From Phycisphaerales bacterium UBA2421 (GTDB lineage Bacteria; Planctomycetota; Phycisphaerae; Tepidisphaerales; Tepidisphaeraceae), in the NCBI GenBank assembly GCA_002343075.1, contig DDRH01000005.1:89286-153285 (forward strand): 64,000 nucleotides of DNA. The letters are read 5' to 3'. A program made the translations under genes and the position numbers. Below the pieces are notes generated by a model. The model worked only from the letters and a program-made list of their open reading frames with translations. It ran no database searches and had not been told where the DNA came from. Each line of letters begins with the position of its first letter. The stretch's first letter is position 1. Shown here piece after piece: positions 25,788-34,251 of the stretch.

Positions 25788-26687
25788 TTATCCGATTGCG
25801 GCCAGCCGCGCAGCGCCTTGGGCGGCGTGGAAGTCGTGCTCGCCGAAGTGGAGTTGCCAATCAGGGCGCGCGACGCTGGTCAGGTGGTCGTCGCAGGCAG
25901 ACTTAATCTGTTGGCCAATGCGCCGAAGCCGCGTGCCAATGCCGCCGACCAGCAGCACATGATTTGGACGATAAATCGCGTGGCCGATGCGAATCGCCCG
26001 CACCAGCGCCCGGATGGGCGGCTGATCGGCGTCGGCCGACTGGAGAAATGCATCGGTCGAACCGTATCGCGCAACCAGCACCGGCACGCCGATGTATCCT
26101 TCGAGGCTTCCGCGCCCGCCGTCGGGGCCGATGCATTCATGGCCTTCGATGCTGACATCGATCTGGCCGATGTGTCCCGGCGAAGCGCCTTCGATCATCA
26201 GTGGTATGCCGTCGTCAAGCACGCCCATGCCGACGCCGGTGCCGATTGCAATGGACATCACGCGTCCATTCAGGCGTTTGGCCGCGATGGCATCGGTCGC
26301 GGTGGCGACGGCGTCGTTAATGATCTGCACCGCAGGCACGGCGTCGCCAAACGCTCGGCGGACGATTTCATCCAGCGTTACATTCATCAAACCCGGCACA
26401 TTCACGCTGAGCGTGATCATGCGTCTTTCGCGGTCAAGTAGACCCGGGACACAAATGCCGGCAAAGTCGCAGGCGAGCGATTTGCCTTGCACTGCCTGCC
26501 TCAGCGCATTGACGAGAGAGTTGGTATCCGGTCGCGCGTAGAAAGGCGATTGTGCAGTCCAGTGTGTTTTGGTTGGGGAAGCTGTTGAGGGTGCGGAGGA
26601 CGGGGTCAATGAACCGCCCCCGCCGGGGCACTCGATCAGCGCGAGTTTGGCACTGGTTCCGCCGATGTCGATTCCGAGGGATATCAT
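25788..26687 (-). CDS. ROK-family sugar kinase / glucokinase-like protein
   Basis: 299 residues from ATG 26687. The phosphate-binding DIGGTSAK (residues 7-14), catalytic Asp 125 in I-I-N-D-A-V-A and the A-I-G-T-G-V-G-M-G loop are present. The ROK zinc motif CxCGxxGCxE appears here as C-I-G-P-D-G-G-R-G-S-L-E (185-196): only the first Cys remains, so zinc is probably not bound. The start codon overlaps the hicA stop by four bases (ATGA), implying translational coupling to the toxin-antitoxin pair. Sugar specificity unknown; glgX is about 2 kb away. Confidence 0.85.
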   Translation of the reverse strand: MISLGIDIGGTSAKLALIECPGGGGSLTPSSAPSTASPTKTHWTAQSPFYARPDTNSLVNALRQAVQGKSLACDFAGICVPGLLDRERRMITLSVNVPGLMNVTLDEIVRRAFGDAVPAVQIINDAVATATDAIAAKRLNGRVMSIAIGTGVGMGVLDDGIPLMIEGASPGHIGQIDVSIEGHECIGPDGGRGSLEGYIGVPVLVARYGSTDAFLQSADADQPPIRALVRAIRIGHAIYRPNHVLLVGGIGTRLRRIGQQIKSACDDHLTSVARPDWQLHFGEHDFHAAQGAARLAAIG

Positions 26688-26923
26688 GAGTTTTCGTAAG
26701 CTCGCAGAAACTCTTCCCGCGCAATCCCTGATTGGGTGAGGATTGTGCGGAGCGTCGATGACTTCAGCGTGGTGTGGTTGGGCATGGTTAACGGTGTGGT
26801 GGACCCGTCGAGATTCTGGCGACTCATCGAGATGTGTTCCCGTTCGCGCACGGTTACAAATCCCTGCCGCTGAAGTGCTCCGAGCACGCGTGACTTTGGC
26901 GCGTCGATGGGAAACTTTGGCAT
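26684..26923 (-). CDS. hicA: HicA-type toxin (mRNA interferase)
   Basis: 79 residues, a dsRBD-like fold. The active-site His lies in R-E-R-E-H-I-S-M, and the typical end T-P-L-T-M-P-N-H-T-T-L-K-S-S-T-L-R-T-I-L is intact, followed by G-I-A-R-E-E-F. HicA cleaves mRNA when freed from HicB. Its start overlaps the end of hicB by one base, and its stop overlaps the ROK kinase start by four. The order antitoxin-first is the less common arrangement. Confidence 0.88.
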   Translation of the reverse strand: MPKFPIDAPKSRVLGALQRQGFVTVREREHISMSRQNLDGSTTPLTMPNHTTLKSSTLRTILTQSGIAREEFLRAYENS

Positions 26924-27141
26924 TACTTGACGCTGGCTTCAGTAAGAAAAGCCTCAATGACCTCTGAATCCGGATCGAACGCATTCTCGCCGAACGTCTC
27001 AATGTGGAACTTGATCGCCGATGTTACATCGGCCAGGGCTTCGTCGTAGGTATCACCTTGGCCGACCACAACGCCCTTCAACCCGAGCGGATAAGCTACA
27101 TAGCCGTCGGAATGTCGTTCTAAAACGATTTTCATAGACAT
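26923..27141 (-). CDS. hicB: HicB-type antitoxin
   Basis: 72 residues. The N-terminal partial RNase H-like fold is recognisable: I-V-L-E-R-H-S-D-G-Y-V-A-Y-P-L-G-L ... G-Q-G-D-T-Y-D-E-A-L-A-D-V-T-S-A-I. There is no C-terminal HTH or RHH DNA-binding domain after residue 65, so this is a minimal antitoxin unlikely to repress the promoter by itself. A second ATG two codons downstream is an alternative start. It is the first gene of a hicB-hicA-ROK series. Confidence 0.85.
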   Translation of the reverse strand: MSMKIVLERHSDGYVAYPLGLKGVVVGQGDTYDEALADVTSAIKFHIETFGENAFDPDSEVIEAFLTEASVK

Positions 27142-27222
27142 GATTGTAACATACTTGCCCAGGCAACGTGCGTTTTCTCGCTCAAACTCTGGGATGACGG
27201 TTTATTCAGCTAGAGCATAGCC

Positions 27223-28617
27223 TTAGTCGGCCAACTTCCGCCGCTGAATCAGCAGTTCTGCAGCGTCAACTCCCTCCAGGTCTGTAGACCAGCTTTGTCC
27301 GGCGTCGAGCGTAACGGTTCCCTGTTGGGACCATGAGTCGTTCGCTTTCACGATGAGCCGATAGGTCCCCGCCGTCGGGGCGGTGGTGTGCCAGTGGCCG
27401 TCGGCGTGTTTCTTGGCCACGACGGGTGCCGGCCGCCAGTCGGCGGGGCGTTTGGGGTGCGGGGCGTGGCCCTTGTTGGCCACGTCGTAGAACTCGGTCA
27501 GTAGCTTCGGAAACACATCCAAAACCCCCCGGCTGTACCACCAGCAATGCCCCATGCTCTTTGTTTCGCGGGTAACTTCGGCATGTTTGGCCACTTCATC
27601 CTCCCTGCAATCGTCCCCTTCGCCCACAAGCCGGATGCCCGCAATCAGGTCCTTGTTGCCCTCACCCATAAACTCCACCTGCTCGCGCCAGTCCTTGGCA
27701 AATCGGTCGTACGCGAAGCGATACACCTGTGGAATGTATTCGTCCCACGTCGGATTATCCGTCCAGCGGCTCCAACTGGGCCAGTCGATGAGATAGTTTT
27801 CCATCGCCCAGGGGTGCGGGCCGGGTGAAAGCGAGATGATCAGATCAGGCCCGCCCGCTTCGCGCATTTCTCGCACAAATCGCTTGCTGAACGCCTCAAC
27901 CTTCTGCATGCGCCACTCGACCCACTTCGGCTCACGCGGATCGTCGGGCGCATCGCGCCCGGTCTCTTGTTTGTACATGTTCCTTGTGAAGTCGTCGTAG
28001 CCCATGTCGATGTACGGCCAGACGATGCGGTCATCGAGCTGAATGCCGTCGATGTCATACTTGACGATGGCGTCTTTCACGATGCCGATGAGCAGATCTT
28101 GAGCGTCGGGGTGAAGTGGGTTGAGCCAGATGAAGCCGTTCTTGGCGATGACATCGCCGTTCTTGTCGCGACTGAGCCAGTCCTGCCGGGCGGCCAGTTC
28201 GTTGGAAGTCCCCTTCACTGCCGCCATGAAGCCGTACTCGAACCATGCGATGTACACGAGGCTGTTGCGGTGAGCTTCGATGAGAGTTTCCTGCAGCAGA
28301 TCCCGTTGTAAGGCTGGCTTGTCTGGAGATGGATTTATCTTCATGTCGACACCCGTGACGGCCTTCAGTGTCGGGCTGGGGAACTCGGTGTAGCCGTTCT
28401 TCCAGACTTCGACATAAACGGTGTTGAGGCCGATCTCCCGAAGCTGTTTCATTGAAAGTGCGGTGTTTTCAGGCGAACTGATGGCGTGATTGGCGGTGGT
28501 GGTGACCCACGTGCCGCGTAACTCCGGCTCGGCGGCACTGGCTGGCTGCATCAAGCCGGGGCTCATGCAACCAGTTTGAAGGGCAATCACAACGAGGATT
28601 ATCAACCAATTGCGCAT
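27223..28617 (-). CDS. Glycoside hydrolase-like lipoprotein (GHL10 / YngK type)
   Basis: 464 residues. A lipoprotein signal ends L-Q-T-G-C-M (Cys 17). The mature protein is the (beta/alpha)8-like GHL10 family (formerly DUF187): E-L-R-G-T-W-V-T-T, N-T-V-Y-V-E-V-W-K-N-G-Y, then Y-D-I-D-G-I-Q-L-D-D (catalytic-region Asp) and I-S-L-S-P-G. The last 80 residues form a separate beta domain (G-T-Y-R-L-I-V-K-A-N-D-S-W). Homologues are thought to cleave cell-surface polysaccharide. It is divergent from glgX, about 140 bases apart. Confidence 0.85.
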   Translation of the reverse strand: MRNWLIILVVIALQTGCMSPGLMQPASAAEPELRGTWVTTTANHAISSPENTALSMKQLREIGLNTVYVEVWKNGYTEFPSPTLKAVTGVDMKINPSPDKPALQRDLLQETLIEAHRNSLVYIAWFEYGFMAAVKGTSNELAARQDWLSRDKNGDVIAKNGFIWLNPLHPDAQDLLIGIVKDAIVKYDIDGIQLDDRIVWPYIDMGYDDFTRNMYKQETGRDAPDDPREPKWVEWRMQKVEAFSKRFVREMREAGGPDLIISLSPGPHPWAMENYLIDWPSWSRWTDNPTWDEYIPQVYRFAYDRFAKDWREQVEFMGEGNKDLIAGIRLVGEGDDCREDEVAKHAEVTRETKSMGHCWWYSRGVLDVFPKLLTEFYDVANKGHAPHPKRPADWRPAPVVAKKHADGHWHTTAPTAGTYRLIVKANDSWSQQGTVTLDAGQSWSTDLEGVDAAELLIQRRKLAD

Positions 28618-28758
28618 AATTATATAATAATCGATTCGGCGGTAGATTTACAGCGTGGAACAGGGAATTGATCGCCGATAGGATAAAAATTCGCCGATTG
28701 CGCAGCCGTTCGGCAGGTTAGAGGATGCGTTTGAACTCGGAAGTGAGCAAGTTGCCTG

Positions 28759-30855
28759 ATGAATGTTGAACGAGGCCGACCGGATCTTCTGGGGGCACAG
28801 ATTGATCGCGACGGCGTGAACTTCTGCGTCTATTCGCGCCATGCCAATGTGGTCGAATTACTACTCTTCGACCGCCCCGACGCCGCAGAGCCTTCCTGCA
28901 CGATCATTCTCAACCCCGAGCACCATCGTACGGACAGCTACTGGCATGCCTGGGTGCAGGGGGTTGGACATGGGCAGATTTATGCCTATCGATGTCACGG
29001 CCCATACGCGCCCGATCATGGCCACCGGTTTGATGCGGCCAAGATTCTCATCGACCCCTACAGCCGGGCCGTTCACACCCCGCCGGGGTATGACCGAAAC
29101 GCGCTGAAGCAGCCGGGCGGCCCGATCGACATCGCCATGAAGAGTGCCGTGCTCGACCCGACCCGGTATGACTGGGAAGGTGACAAGCCCGTTCGATGCC
29201 CGCCGGGGAAAACGATTGTGTATGAGATGCATGTGCGGGGATTTACTGCGCACGAGTCGTCCGGGCTTGAGCCCGCTCGCCGCGGAACCTACGCGGGGCT
29301 GATTGATAAGATTGACTATCTGAAAGACCTCGGCATTACGACCGTCGAGCTGTTGCCGGTGCACCAATTCGATGTGCAGGAGACCCCCTCGAAGCTCACG
29401 AATTATTGGGGCTATACCACGGTTAGTTTCTTCTCACCGCACGCGCAATTCAGCATCGCGCGCGACCCGCTCGCAGCGGCGGACGAGTTTCGTGACATGA
29501 TCAAGGCGCTGCATCGAGCGGGAATCGAGGTGATTCTCGATGTGGTATACAACCATACCGCCGAAGGGAATGAGACAGGCCCGACGTTTTGCTACCGCGG
29601 GTTTGAAAACACGGCTTACTACATCCTGGAAAAGGACCGCAGCAAGTATTCCAACTTCACCGGTTGCGGTAACACGATTAATGCCAGCCATTCGGTGGTG
29701 CGGCGAATGGTGCTCGACAGCCTGCGGTATTGGGTGCAGCACATGCACGTCGATGGTTTTCGATTTGATCTCGCCCCGATTTTTGCCCGCGATCACAAGG
29801 GGCGCGTGATGAAAGATCCGCCGATTGTGTGGGAAATGGCCACCGATCCTGCTCTGGCAGGTGTGAAGCTCATTGCCGAGCCTTGGGATTGTGCCGGGCT
29901 AAACCAGGTGGGCCATTTCGGGGGGCATCGCTGGTCGGAATGGAACGACCACTTCCGCAACGACGTCCGGAAGTTTGTCCGCGGCGACGGCGGGGCCATT
30001 CGCGGGCTGGCTTCACGCATTCTTGGCAGCCCCGACCTTTTCGAGCGAGACGGCCGGTGCGCCGAAAACAGCATCAACTACGTCACTTGTCACGACGGTT
30101 TCACGCTCAATGACCTCTACAGCTACGGCAGCAAGCACAACGAGGCCAACCTGGAAGACAATCGCGACGGCACCGAAGATAACCTCGGCACCAACTGCGG
30201 AGCGGAAGGGCCGACCGAGGACGCATCGGTGAACGCGCTGCGCGATCGGTTGTGTAAGAATGCCATGGCAATTCTCATGGTTTCGCTCGGCACGCCGATG
30301 ATCAACATGGGCGACGAAGTCCGCCGCACACAAAATGGCAATAACAATGGCTATTGTCAGGACAACGAGTTGAGTTGGTTTGACTGGCGACTGGTGGAAC
30401 AGAACCGGGTGTTCCACGAGTTTGTGAAGAGCCTGATTCGACTACGGCTCGAGTCGTCTCCGGTGGTTCGAGAACATCGCACGCTCGCCGAGCGGCTTCG
30501 GCACGCAAAGATCCGGTGGCATAGCACCAAGCTTCGCCAAGCCGATTGGGCCGACCACAGCCGCTGCGTATCGGTCACCATTACAACTGCAGGTGGCGAT
30601 GAAGTTTATCATCTGATCTTCAACGGCAGCGAGTACGACCTGGACTTTGACACCCCGCGCCCGCCGAAGCCGCGCAACGCCTGGCTGCGGCTTCTCGATA
30701 CTTCTCTTCCCGCGGGAGAAGAAGTGCGGACACACCAGACCGGCGTGCCGATCGAGAAAGGACCCTACAATGCCAAGGCGCGCAGCGTGGTGGTGTTGTG
30801 GGGCATGTTGCACGCACCGGTCGATCTGACCGAACCCGATCCGGGTGAGTCGTAG
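28759..30855 (+). CDS. glgX: Glycogen debranching enzyme (isoamylase type)
   Basis: 698 residues. The N-terminal CBM48 domain (G-V-N-F-C-V-Y-S-R-H-A) is followed by a GH13 barrel. The nucleophile Asp lies in DGFRFDLAPIF, the acid Glu in I-A-E-P-W-D, and the transition-state Asp in V-T-C-H-D-G-F-T-L-N-D. Conserved V-V-Y-N-H-T-A-E-G-N-E and N-M-G-D-E-V-R-R-T-Q-N-G-N-N-N are also intact. It cleaves alpha-1,6 branches of glycogen limit dextrins. No other glg gene is adjacent. Full length. Confidence 0.95.
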   Translation: MNVERGRPDLLGAQIDRDGVNFCVYSRHANVVELLLFDRPDAAEPSCTIILNPEHHRTDSYWHAWVQGVGHGQIYAYRCHGPYAPDHGHRFDAAKILIDPYSRAVHTPPGYDRNALKQPGGPIDIAMKSAVLDPTRYDWEGDKPVRCPPGKTIVYEMHVRGFTAHESSGLEPARRGTYAGLIDKIDYLKDLGITTVELLPVHQFDVQETPSKLTNYWGYTTVSFFSPHAQFSIARDPLAAADEFRDMIKALHRAGIEVILDVVYNHTAEGNETGPTFCYRGFENTAYYILEKDRSKYSNFTGCGNTINASHSVVRRMVLDSLRYWVQHMHVDGFRFDLAPIFARDHKGRVMKDPPIVWEMATDPALAGVKLIAEPWDCAGLNQVGHFGGHRWSEWNDHFRNDVRKFVRGDGGAIRGLASRILGSPDLFERDGRCAENSINYVTCHDGFTLNDLYSYGSKHNEANLEDNRDGTEDNLGTNCGAEGPTEDASVNALRDRLCKNAMAILMVSLGTPMINMGDEVRRTQNGNNNGYCQDNELSWFDWRLVEQNRVFHEFVKSLIRLRLESSPVVREHRTLAERLRHAKIRWHSTKLRQADWADHSRCVSVTITTAGGDEVYHLIFNGSEYDLDFDTPRPPKPRNAWLRLLDTSLPAGEEVRTHQTGVPIEKGPYNAKARSVVVLWGMLHAPVDLTEPDPGES

Positions 30856-30956
30856 CTTTGCAGTTGCATTGGATAGCGCCCCCTATTCGCATCGCAGCCA
30901 GTTGTGCTTAGAATCGAGCGGTCGGGGCAGTTTGAACTTTTTTTCTGGAGATCTCC

Positions 30957-31589
30957 ATGTCACAATTCAACGTTCCTCCACCTCCGCCGCCGGGGTCGAT
31001 GCCTCCGAGTTATGGCCAGCCGGTGGGATATGGCCAGCCGCAGCCGACCACCACGAGCGCAGCAGCGATTATCAGCCTGATCAGCGGCATTCTGGGTTGT
31101 TTCGTAATCACCGGACTCATCGCCGTCATCACCGGCATTTTTGGTATCAAGGCGACGAGCAATCCGAATGTAAAAGGTCGGGGTCTGGCGATTACGGGGA
31201 TCATCCTTGGGCTGGTTTTTTCGCTCATCAGCATCGGCATCGGCGGCACAATGTTCTGGGGAATGGGTAAGTTTAAGGAGCTTGCCGGCGAGGCTGCTCG
31301 CCCGTTTCTGGCATCCATTGTCGATGGCAATCTCTCTGAGGCCGCCGCCAACACCACCATGTCACCAACTGAGTTGGGTTCATTGCGAGACGAGATGAAA
31401 GACTGGGGCAAGGTGACGGGAGTCAGCATGAGCTGGAATGGCATCAATGCACGGCAGACCAACGGCCGAAACACCATCGAGATGCGCGGCACCGCGACGT
31501 TCGAGAAGGCCGGCGCAAAGCAGTTCAGCATTTCCCTCGACGACGGCGGGGCCGGTAAGTTTAAGGTCGTCGACATCAAGTTTGACTGA
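30957..31589 (+). CDS. DUF4190-type membrane protein
   Basis: 210 residues, GGAG 7 bases before ATG. A Pro/Gly/Gln-rich N-terminus (P-P-P-P-P-P-G-S-M) precedes two transmembrane helices (about 34-60 and 75-98) with the DUF4190-like pattern I-I-S-L-I-S-G-I-L-G-C-F ... G-R-G-L-A-I-T-G-I-I-L-G. A soluble C-terminal region of about 110 residues (G-N-L-S-E-A, W-G-K-V-T-G-V-S, F-S-I-S-L-D-D-G-G-A-G-K-F-K-V) resembles small NTF2/DUF4864-like folds (weak). Membrane protein of unknown role, with its own terminator. Confidence 0.75.
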   Translation: MSQFNVPPPPPPGSMPPSYGQPVGYGQPQPTTTSAAAIISLISGILGCFVITGLIAVITGIFGIKATSNPNVKGRGLAITGIILGLVFSLISIGIGGTMFWGMGKFKELAGEAARPFLASIVDGNLSEAAANTTMSPTELGSLRDEMKDWGKVTGVSMSWNGINARQTNGRNTIEMRGTATFEKAGAKQFSISLDDGGAGKFKVVDIKFD

Positions 31590-31654
31590 CCGCCACCCTT
31601 GCCGATCCATGCGGATGCCGATCGAGGGCCAGGATGTAGACCGGTCGATTAACA

Positions 31655-31693
31655 CCCCGCGGGCGACTTCGAGCGTCGCCCGCGGGGTTGTTT
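31655..31693 (+). terminator. Intrinsic terminator after the DUF4190 gene
   Basis: CCCCGCGGGCGAC (31655-31667), seven-base loop, GTCGCCCGCGGGG (31675-31687), then TTGTTTCT. A perfect 13-bp stem between two convergent genes; the T-rich side favours the plus strand, but it may serve pheT as well. Confidence 0.85.
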
Positions 31694-31703
31694 CTACATC
31701 GTG

Positions 31704-33710
31704 CTAGCTGCGCAGGGTAGCGCCCAAGGTTGCCTTGGCCGCCGCCACCACCTTTTCCACTGACGCATCCACATTTTCGCTGGTGAGCGTGCCTGTCGGC
31801 GAGCGGAAGACCAAGGTGATGGTGACACTTTTCTGCGACTTTTCCAGAGGTTTGCCGCGATAGGTCGTGACGTAATCGACATCCTCGAGCTGCGACAGCT
31901 TCTGCTCCTGCACCAGCTTCTGTATGGCCGCAAATCGCGTCTGTTCACCGACAACTAGCGAAAGGTCGCGCCGCACCGCAGGAAACTTCGGCAGCGGATT
32001 CAACTGTCGAACATGTTGCGTTCCATCAACCAGCACAGGCAAATCCAACTCGGCTGCTACCACTGCCTGACGCAAGTCGAGCTTCTCCGCAACGGGCTTG
32101 CTGATAACCCCGATCACGCCGATTTCGTCGCCGTTCCACAGCACTTTGCCGGTCGATCCCGCGGCAAAGCCTTCAGCTTGGCCGGGGACGATCTCGACTG
32201 ACTTTCTCGGGTCCAGTGAGGCCAGCAGGACTTCCAGCGAGCCGCGCAGGGCTCGATAATCGCATGCGCCAACAAATCCGAGTCGCTTCCGCTCATCGAC
32301 GCTGCCGTCGGGCGCGTGCCAGAATGTGCTGCCCATCTCGAAGAGCCTCGCACCAGTCACGCCGACGGTGTGATTGCGCGCCACGGCTTCGATCAGGCCG
32401 ATCAGAATGCTCGGACGAAGGTTGCTGTCGGCCTTGCGCGTCTTTGGGTCGGCCTGGCACAGGCGCACACCCTTCGGCGCGAATAACTCTGCCAGCCCGT
32501 CGGTGGCGAAGCTGAACGTGACCGCCTCAAAAAACCCACTGCCGATGAGACTCTGGCGGATCTTCTCCTCGGCTTTGCGGCCAAGCTCCGGGGGGGTGAG
32601 TTGAATCTGAATCGTCTCGCGCACACCAATGTGGTGATAGCCGACGATTCTTGCCACTTCCTCAACCAGATCGACTTCGATGTTCAAGTCATTTCGATAC
32701 GATGGGATGACGCATTCGATCGCGTCGCCCCTGTCTTTCGGCGTCAATTGCAGGCGGGCCAGTGCGCTGACCGCATCCTGCTTTTTGATGTCGATCCCGA
32801 GCACCCGTTGCAGCTTCGCCATGCGCAGCGTCAGCAGTTTCGGCGGCGGCTGGGCTGACCCTGCCTCGACAATGCCAGACAGCAACTCGCCTCCGGCAGT
32901 CTGGACAATGAGCTGCGCGCACCGCACCGCGGCGATTGGCGGCAGGGCGGGGTCGATTCCTCGCTCGAATCGATACGATGCGTCACTCTTCATCGTGAGC
33001 ATGCGGGCCGTCCGTCGAACCGATAGCGGGGCGAACAGTGCTGATTCGAGCAGGATGTTTCTCGTCGCGCCCGACACTTCGCTGTGCAGCCCACCCATCA
33101 CCCCCGCCAGCGCGATCGGCTTCTGCGCGTCACAGATGCAGAGCATGTCGGCGGCGAGCTTTCTCTCGTGCCCGTCGAGCGTCACGAGCGATTCGCCCGG
33201 GCGCGCGGTGCGCACCACGATGTGCCCATCGGTCACCCGGTCCAGATCAAACGCATGCAGCGGCTGACCGAGCTCGAGCATGACGTAGTTCGTGCAATCC
33301 ACCACATTGTTGATCGATCGCACCCCCGCAGCCTCAAGTCGTTTGGCCATCCAGCCGGGTGAGGGGCCGATCTTCACATTTCGAATCACCCGCGCGCCGT
33401 AGTAAGGACAAAGCCCCAGATCAGCGATCTCAACCTTGCACGCCGAGCTGGCCGGCGTTGTCACCTCGGTGACGACCGTCTTCACCGGCTCGAACGGCCG
33501 AGTGAGCAGCGCCGAAAGCTCCCGCGCCACGCCGGCATGAGAGAGACAGTCGCCGCGGTTGCTGGTGACCTCGACATCAAGCACGGTGTCATCGCCGTGT
33601 TGTTCGATGACCTCGACAGGCAGACCGCCGAAGGTGAGCGCGTCGGCGAATGCGCGCGGGTCTGATTCGCCGGGAAGGTAATCTTTAAGCCAGTTTAGAC
33701 TGATTTTCAT
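31704..33710 (-). CDS. pheT: Phenylalanyl-tRNA synthetase beta subunit, short form
   Basis: 668 residues. It starts M-K-I-S-L-N-W-L-K-D-Y and continues to D-V-E-V-T-S-N-R-G-D-C-L-S-H, L-E-L-G-Q-P-L-H-A-F-D (B3/B4 editing domain), then B5, the inactive synthetase core (S-F-A-T-D-G-L), and a C-terminal anticodon-binding domain (F-P-A-V-R-R-D-L-S-L-V). The EMAPII/OB-fold tRNA-binding insertion after about residue 40, present in E. coli PheT (795 residues), is missing: the first 50 residues run straight into the B1 remainder. pheS is not adjacent. The gene converges with DUF4190 over the shared terminator. Confidence 0.95.
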   Translation of the reverse strand: MKISLNWLKDYLPGESDPRAFADALTFGGLPVEVIEQHGDDTVLDVEVTSNRGDCLSHAGVARELSALLTRPFEPVKTVVTEVTTPASSACKVEIADLGLCPYYGARVIRNVKIGPSPGWMAKRLEAAGVRSINNVVDCTNYVMLELGQPLHAFDLDRVTDGHIVVRTARPGESLVTLDGHERKLAADMLCICDAQKPIALAGVMGGLHSEVSGATRNILLESALFAPLSVRRTARMLTMKSDASYRFERGIDPALPPIAAVRCAQLIVQTAGGELLSGIVEAGSAQPPPKLLTLRMAKLQRVLGIDIKKQDAVSALARLQLTPKDRGDAIECVIPSYRNDLNIEVDLVEEVARIVGYHHIGVRETIQIQLTPPELGRKAEEKIRQSLIGSGFFEAVTFSFATDGLAELFAPKGVRLCQADPKTRKADSNLRPSILIGLIEAVARNHTVGVTGARLFEMGSTFWHAPDGSVDERKRLGFVGACDYRALRGSLEVLLASLDPRKSVEIVPGQAEGFAAGSTGKVLWNGDEIGVIGVISKPVAEKLDLRQAVVAAELDLPVLVDGTQHVRQLNPLPKFPAVRRDLSLVVGEQTRFAAIQKLVQEQKLSQLEDVDYVTTYRGKPLEKSQKSVTITLVFRSPTGTLTSENVDASVEKVVAAAKATLGATLRS

Positions 33711-34251
33711 GGTCGATTATTGAGAGGAAAGATCAGGGTAAATTCGGTGGCCGGGGTCTCCGTGGTCGGTCTGCTCAGGGTCGCACCGCCGGGGCGAGGA
33801 TTCGGCAAAACTGTCCGATCGACGCAGGGGTTCGATGAAAAGAGGGGCGAGGCGACCGACCTCGAACCAGCAATCGATTTTCGCCACCGCTGGCACCCCG
33901 TCAAGGTGAATCGTGATTTTGGCTTGCAGTGCATGTTATTATCGGCAATCTGCGATCGCGCAGAACCTGCCGAAACGTCCGTTAAAGTTTGCGCGATTTA
34001 TTGGCCGACGATTGTCGCGGTAAGACTGCGTGACGCGGGCAAGGTGGCCCAGTGCGACACGCCCGGCGGCAACGGATTGCCGGCGGAGATACGCTTCAAC
34101 AAGGAGGTTGGCCGACCCCTCAACACACCCCATTTTCCGTGGCGGAGCCGCGGGTCTGAGTCGCTGATTGCGACACGCGCACTCTGTTTTCAACCTTTTT
34201 CCAAGACCGGCGGAAACGGATATCCGCCATAGCTCCATCACGGAGGATGTT
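33711..34251. other. Long upstream region of flagellin
   Basis: 541 bases between divergent pheT and flagellin. A plus-strand open frame across it shows no family features. It holds the candidate flagellar promoter below, and GGAGG at 34242-34246 just before the flagellin ATG. Nothing else recognised. Confidence 0.45.
33983..34011 (+). promoter_or_regulatory. Candidate sigma-28 (FliA) promoter for flagellin
   Basis: TAAAGTTT (33983-33990) is identical to the sigma-28 -35 consensus; GCCGACGA (34004-34011) is close to the GCCGATAA -10. The spacer of 13 is about 2 bases longer than the usual 11, and the leader to the ATG would be about 235 bases, so this stays tentative. Confidence 0.4.

Noticed and set aside
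33720..34232. 170-codon plus-strand ORF upstream of flagellin
   Set aside because: No recognisable domain, lies across the presumed promoter; treated as noncoding.
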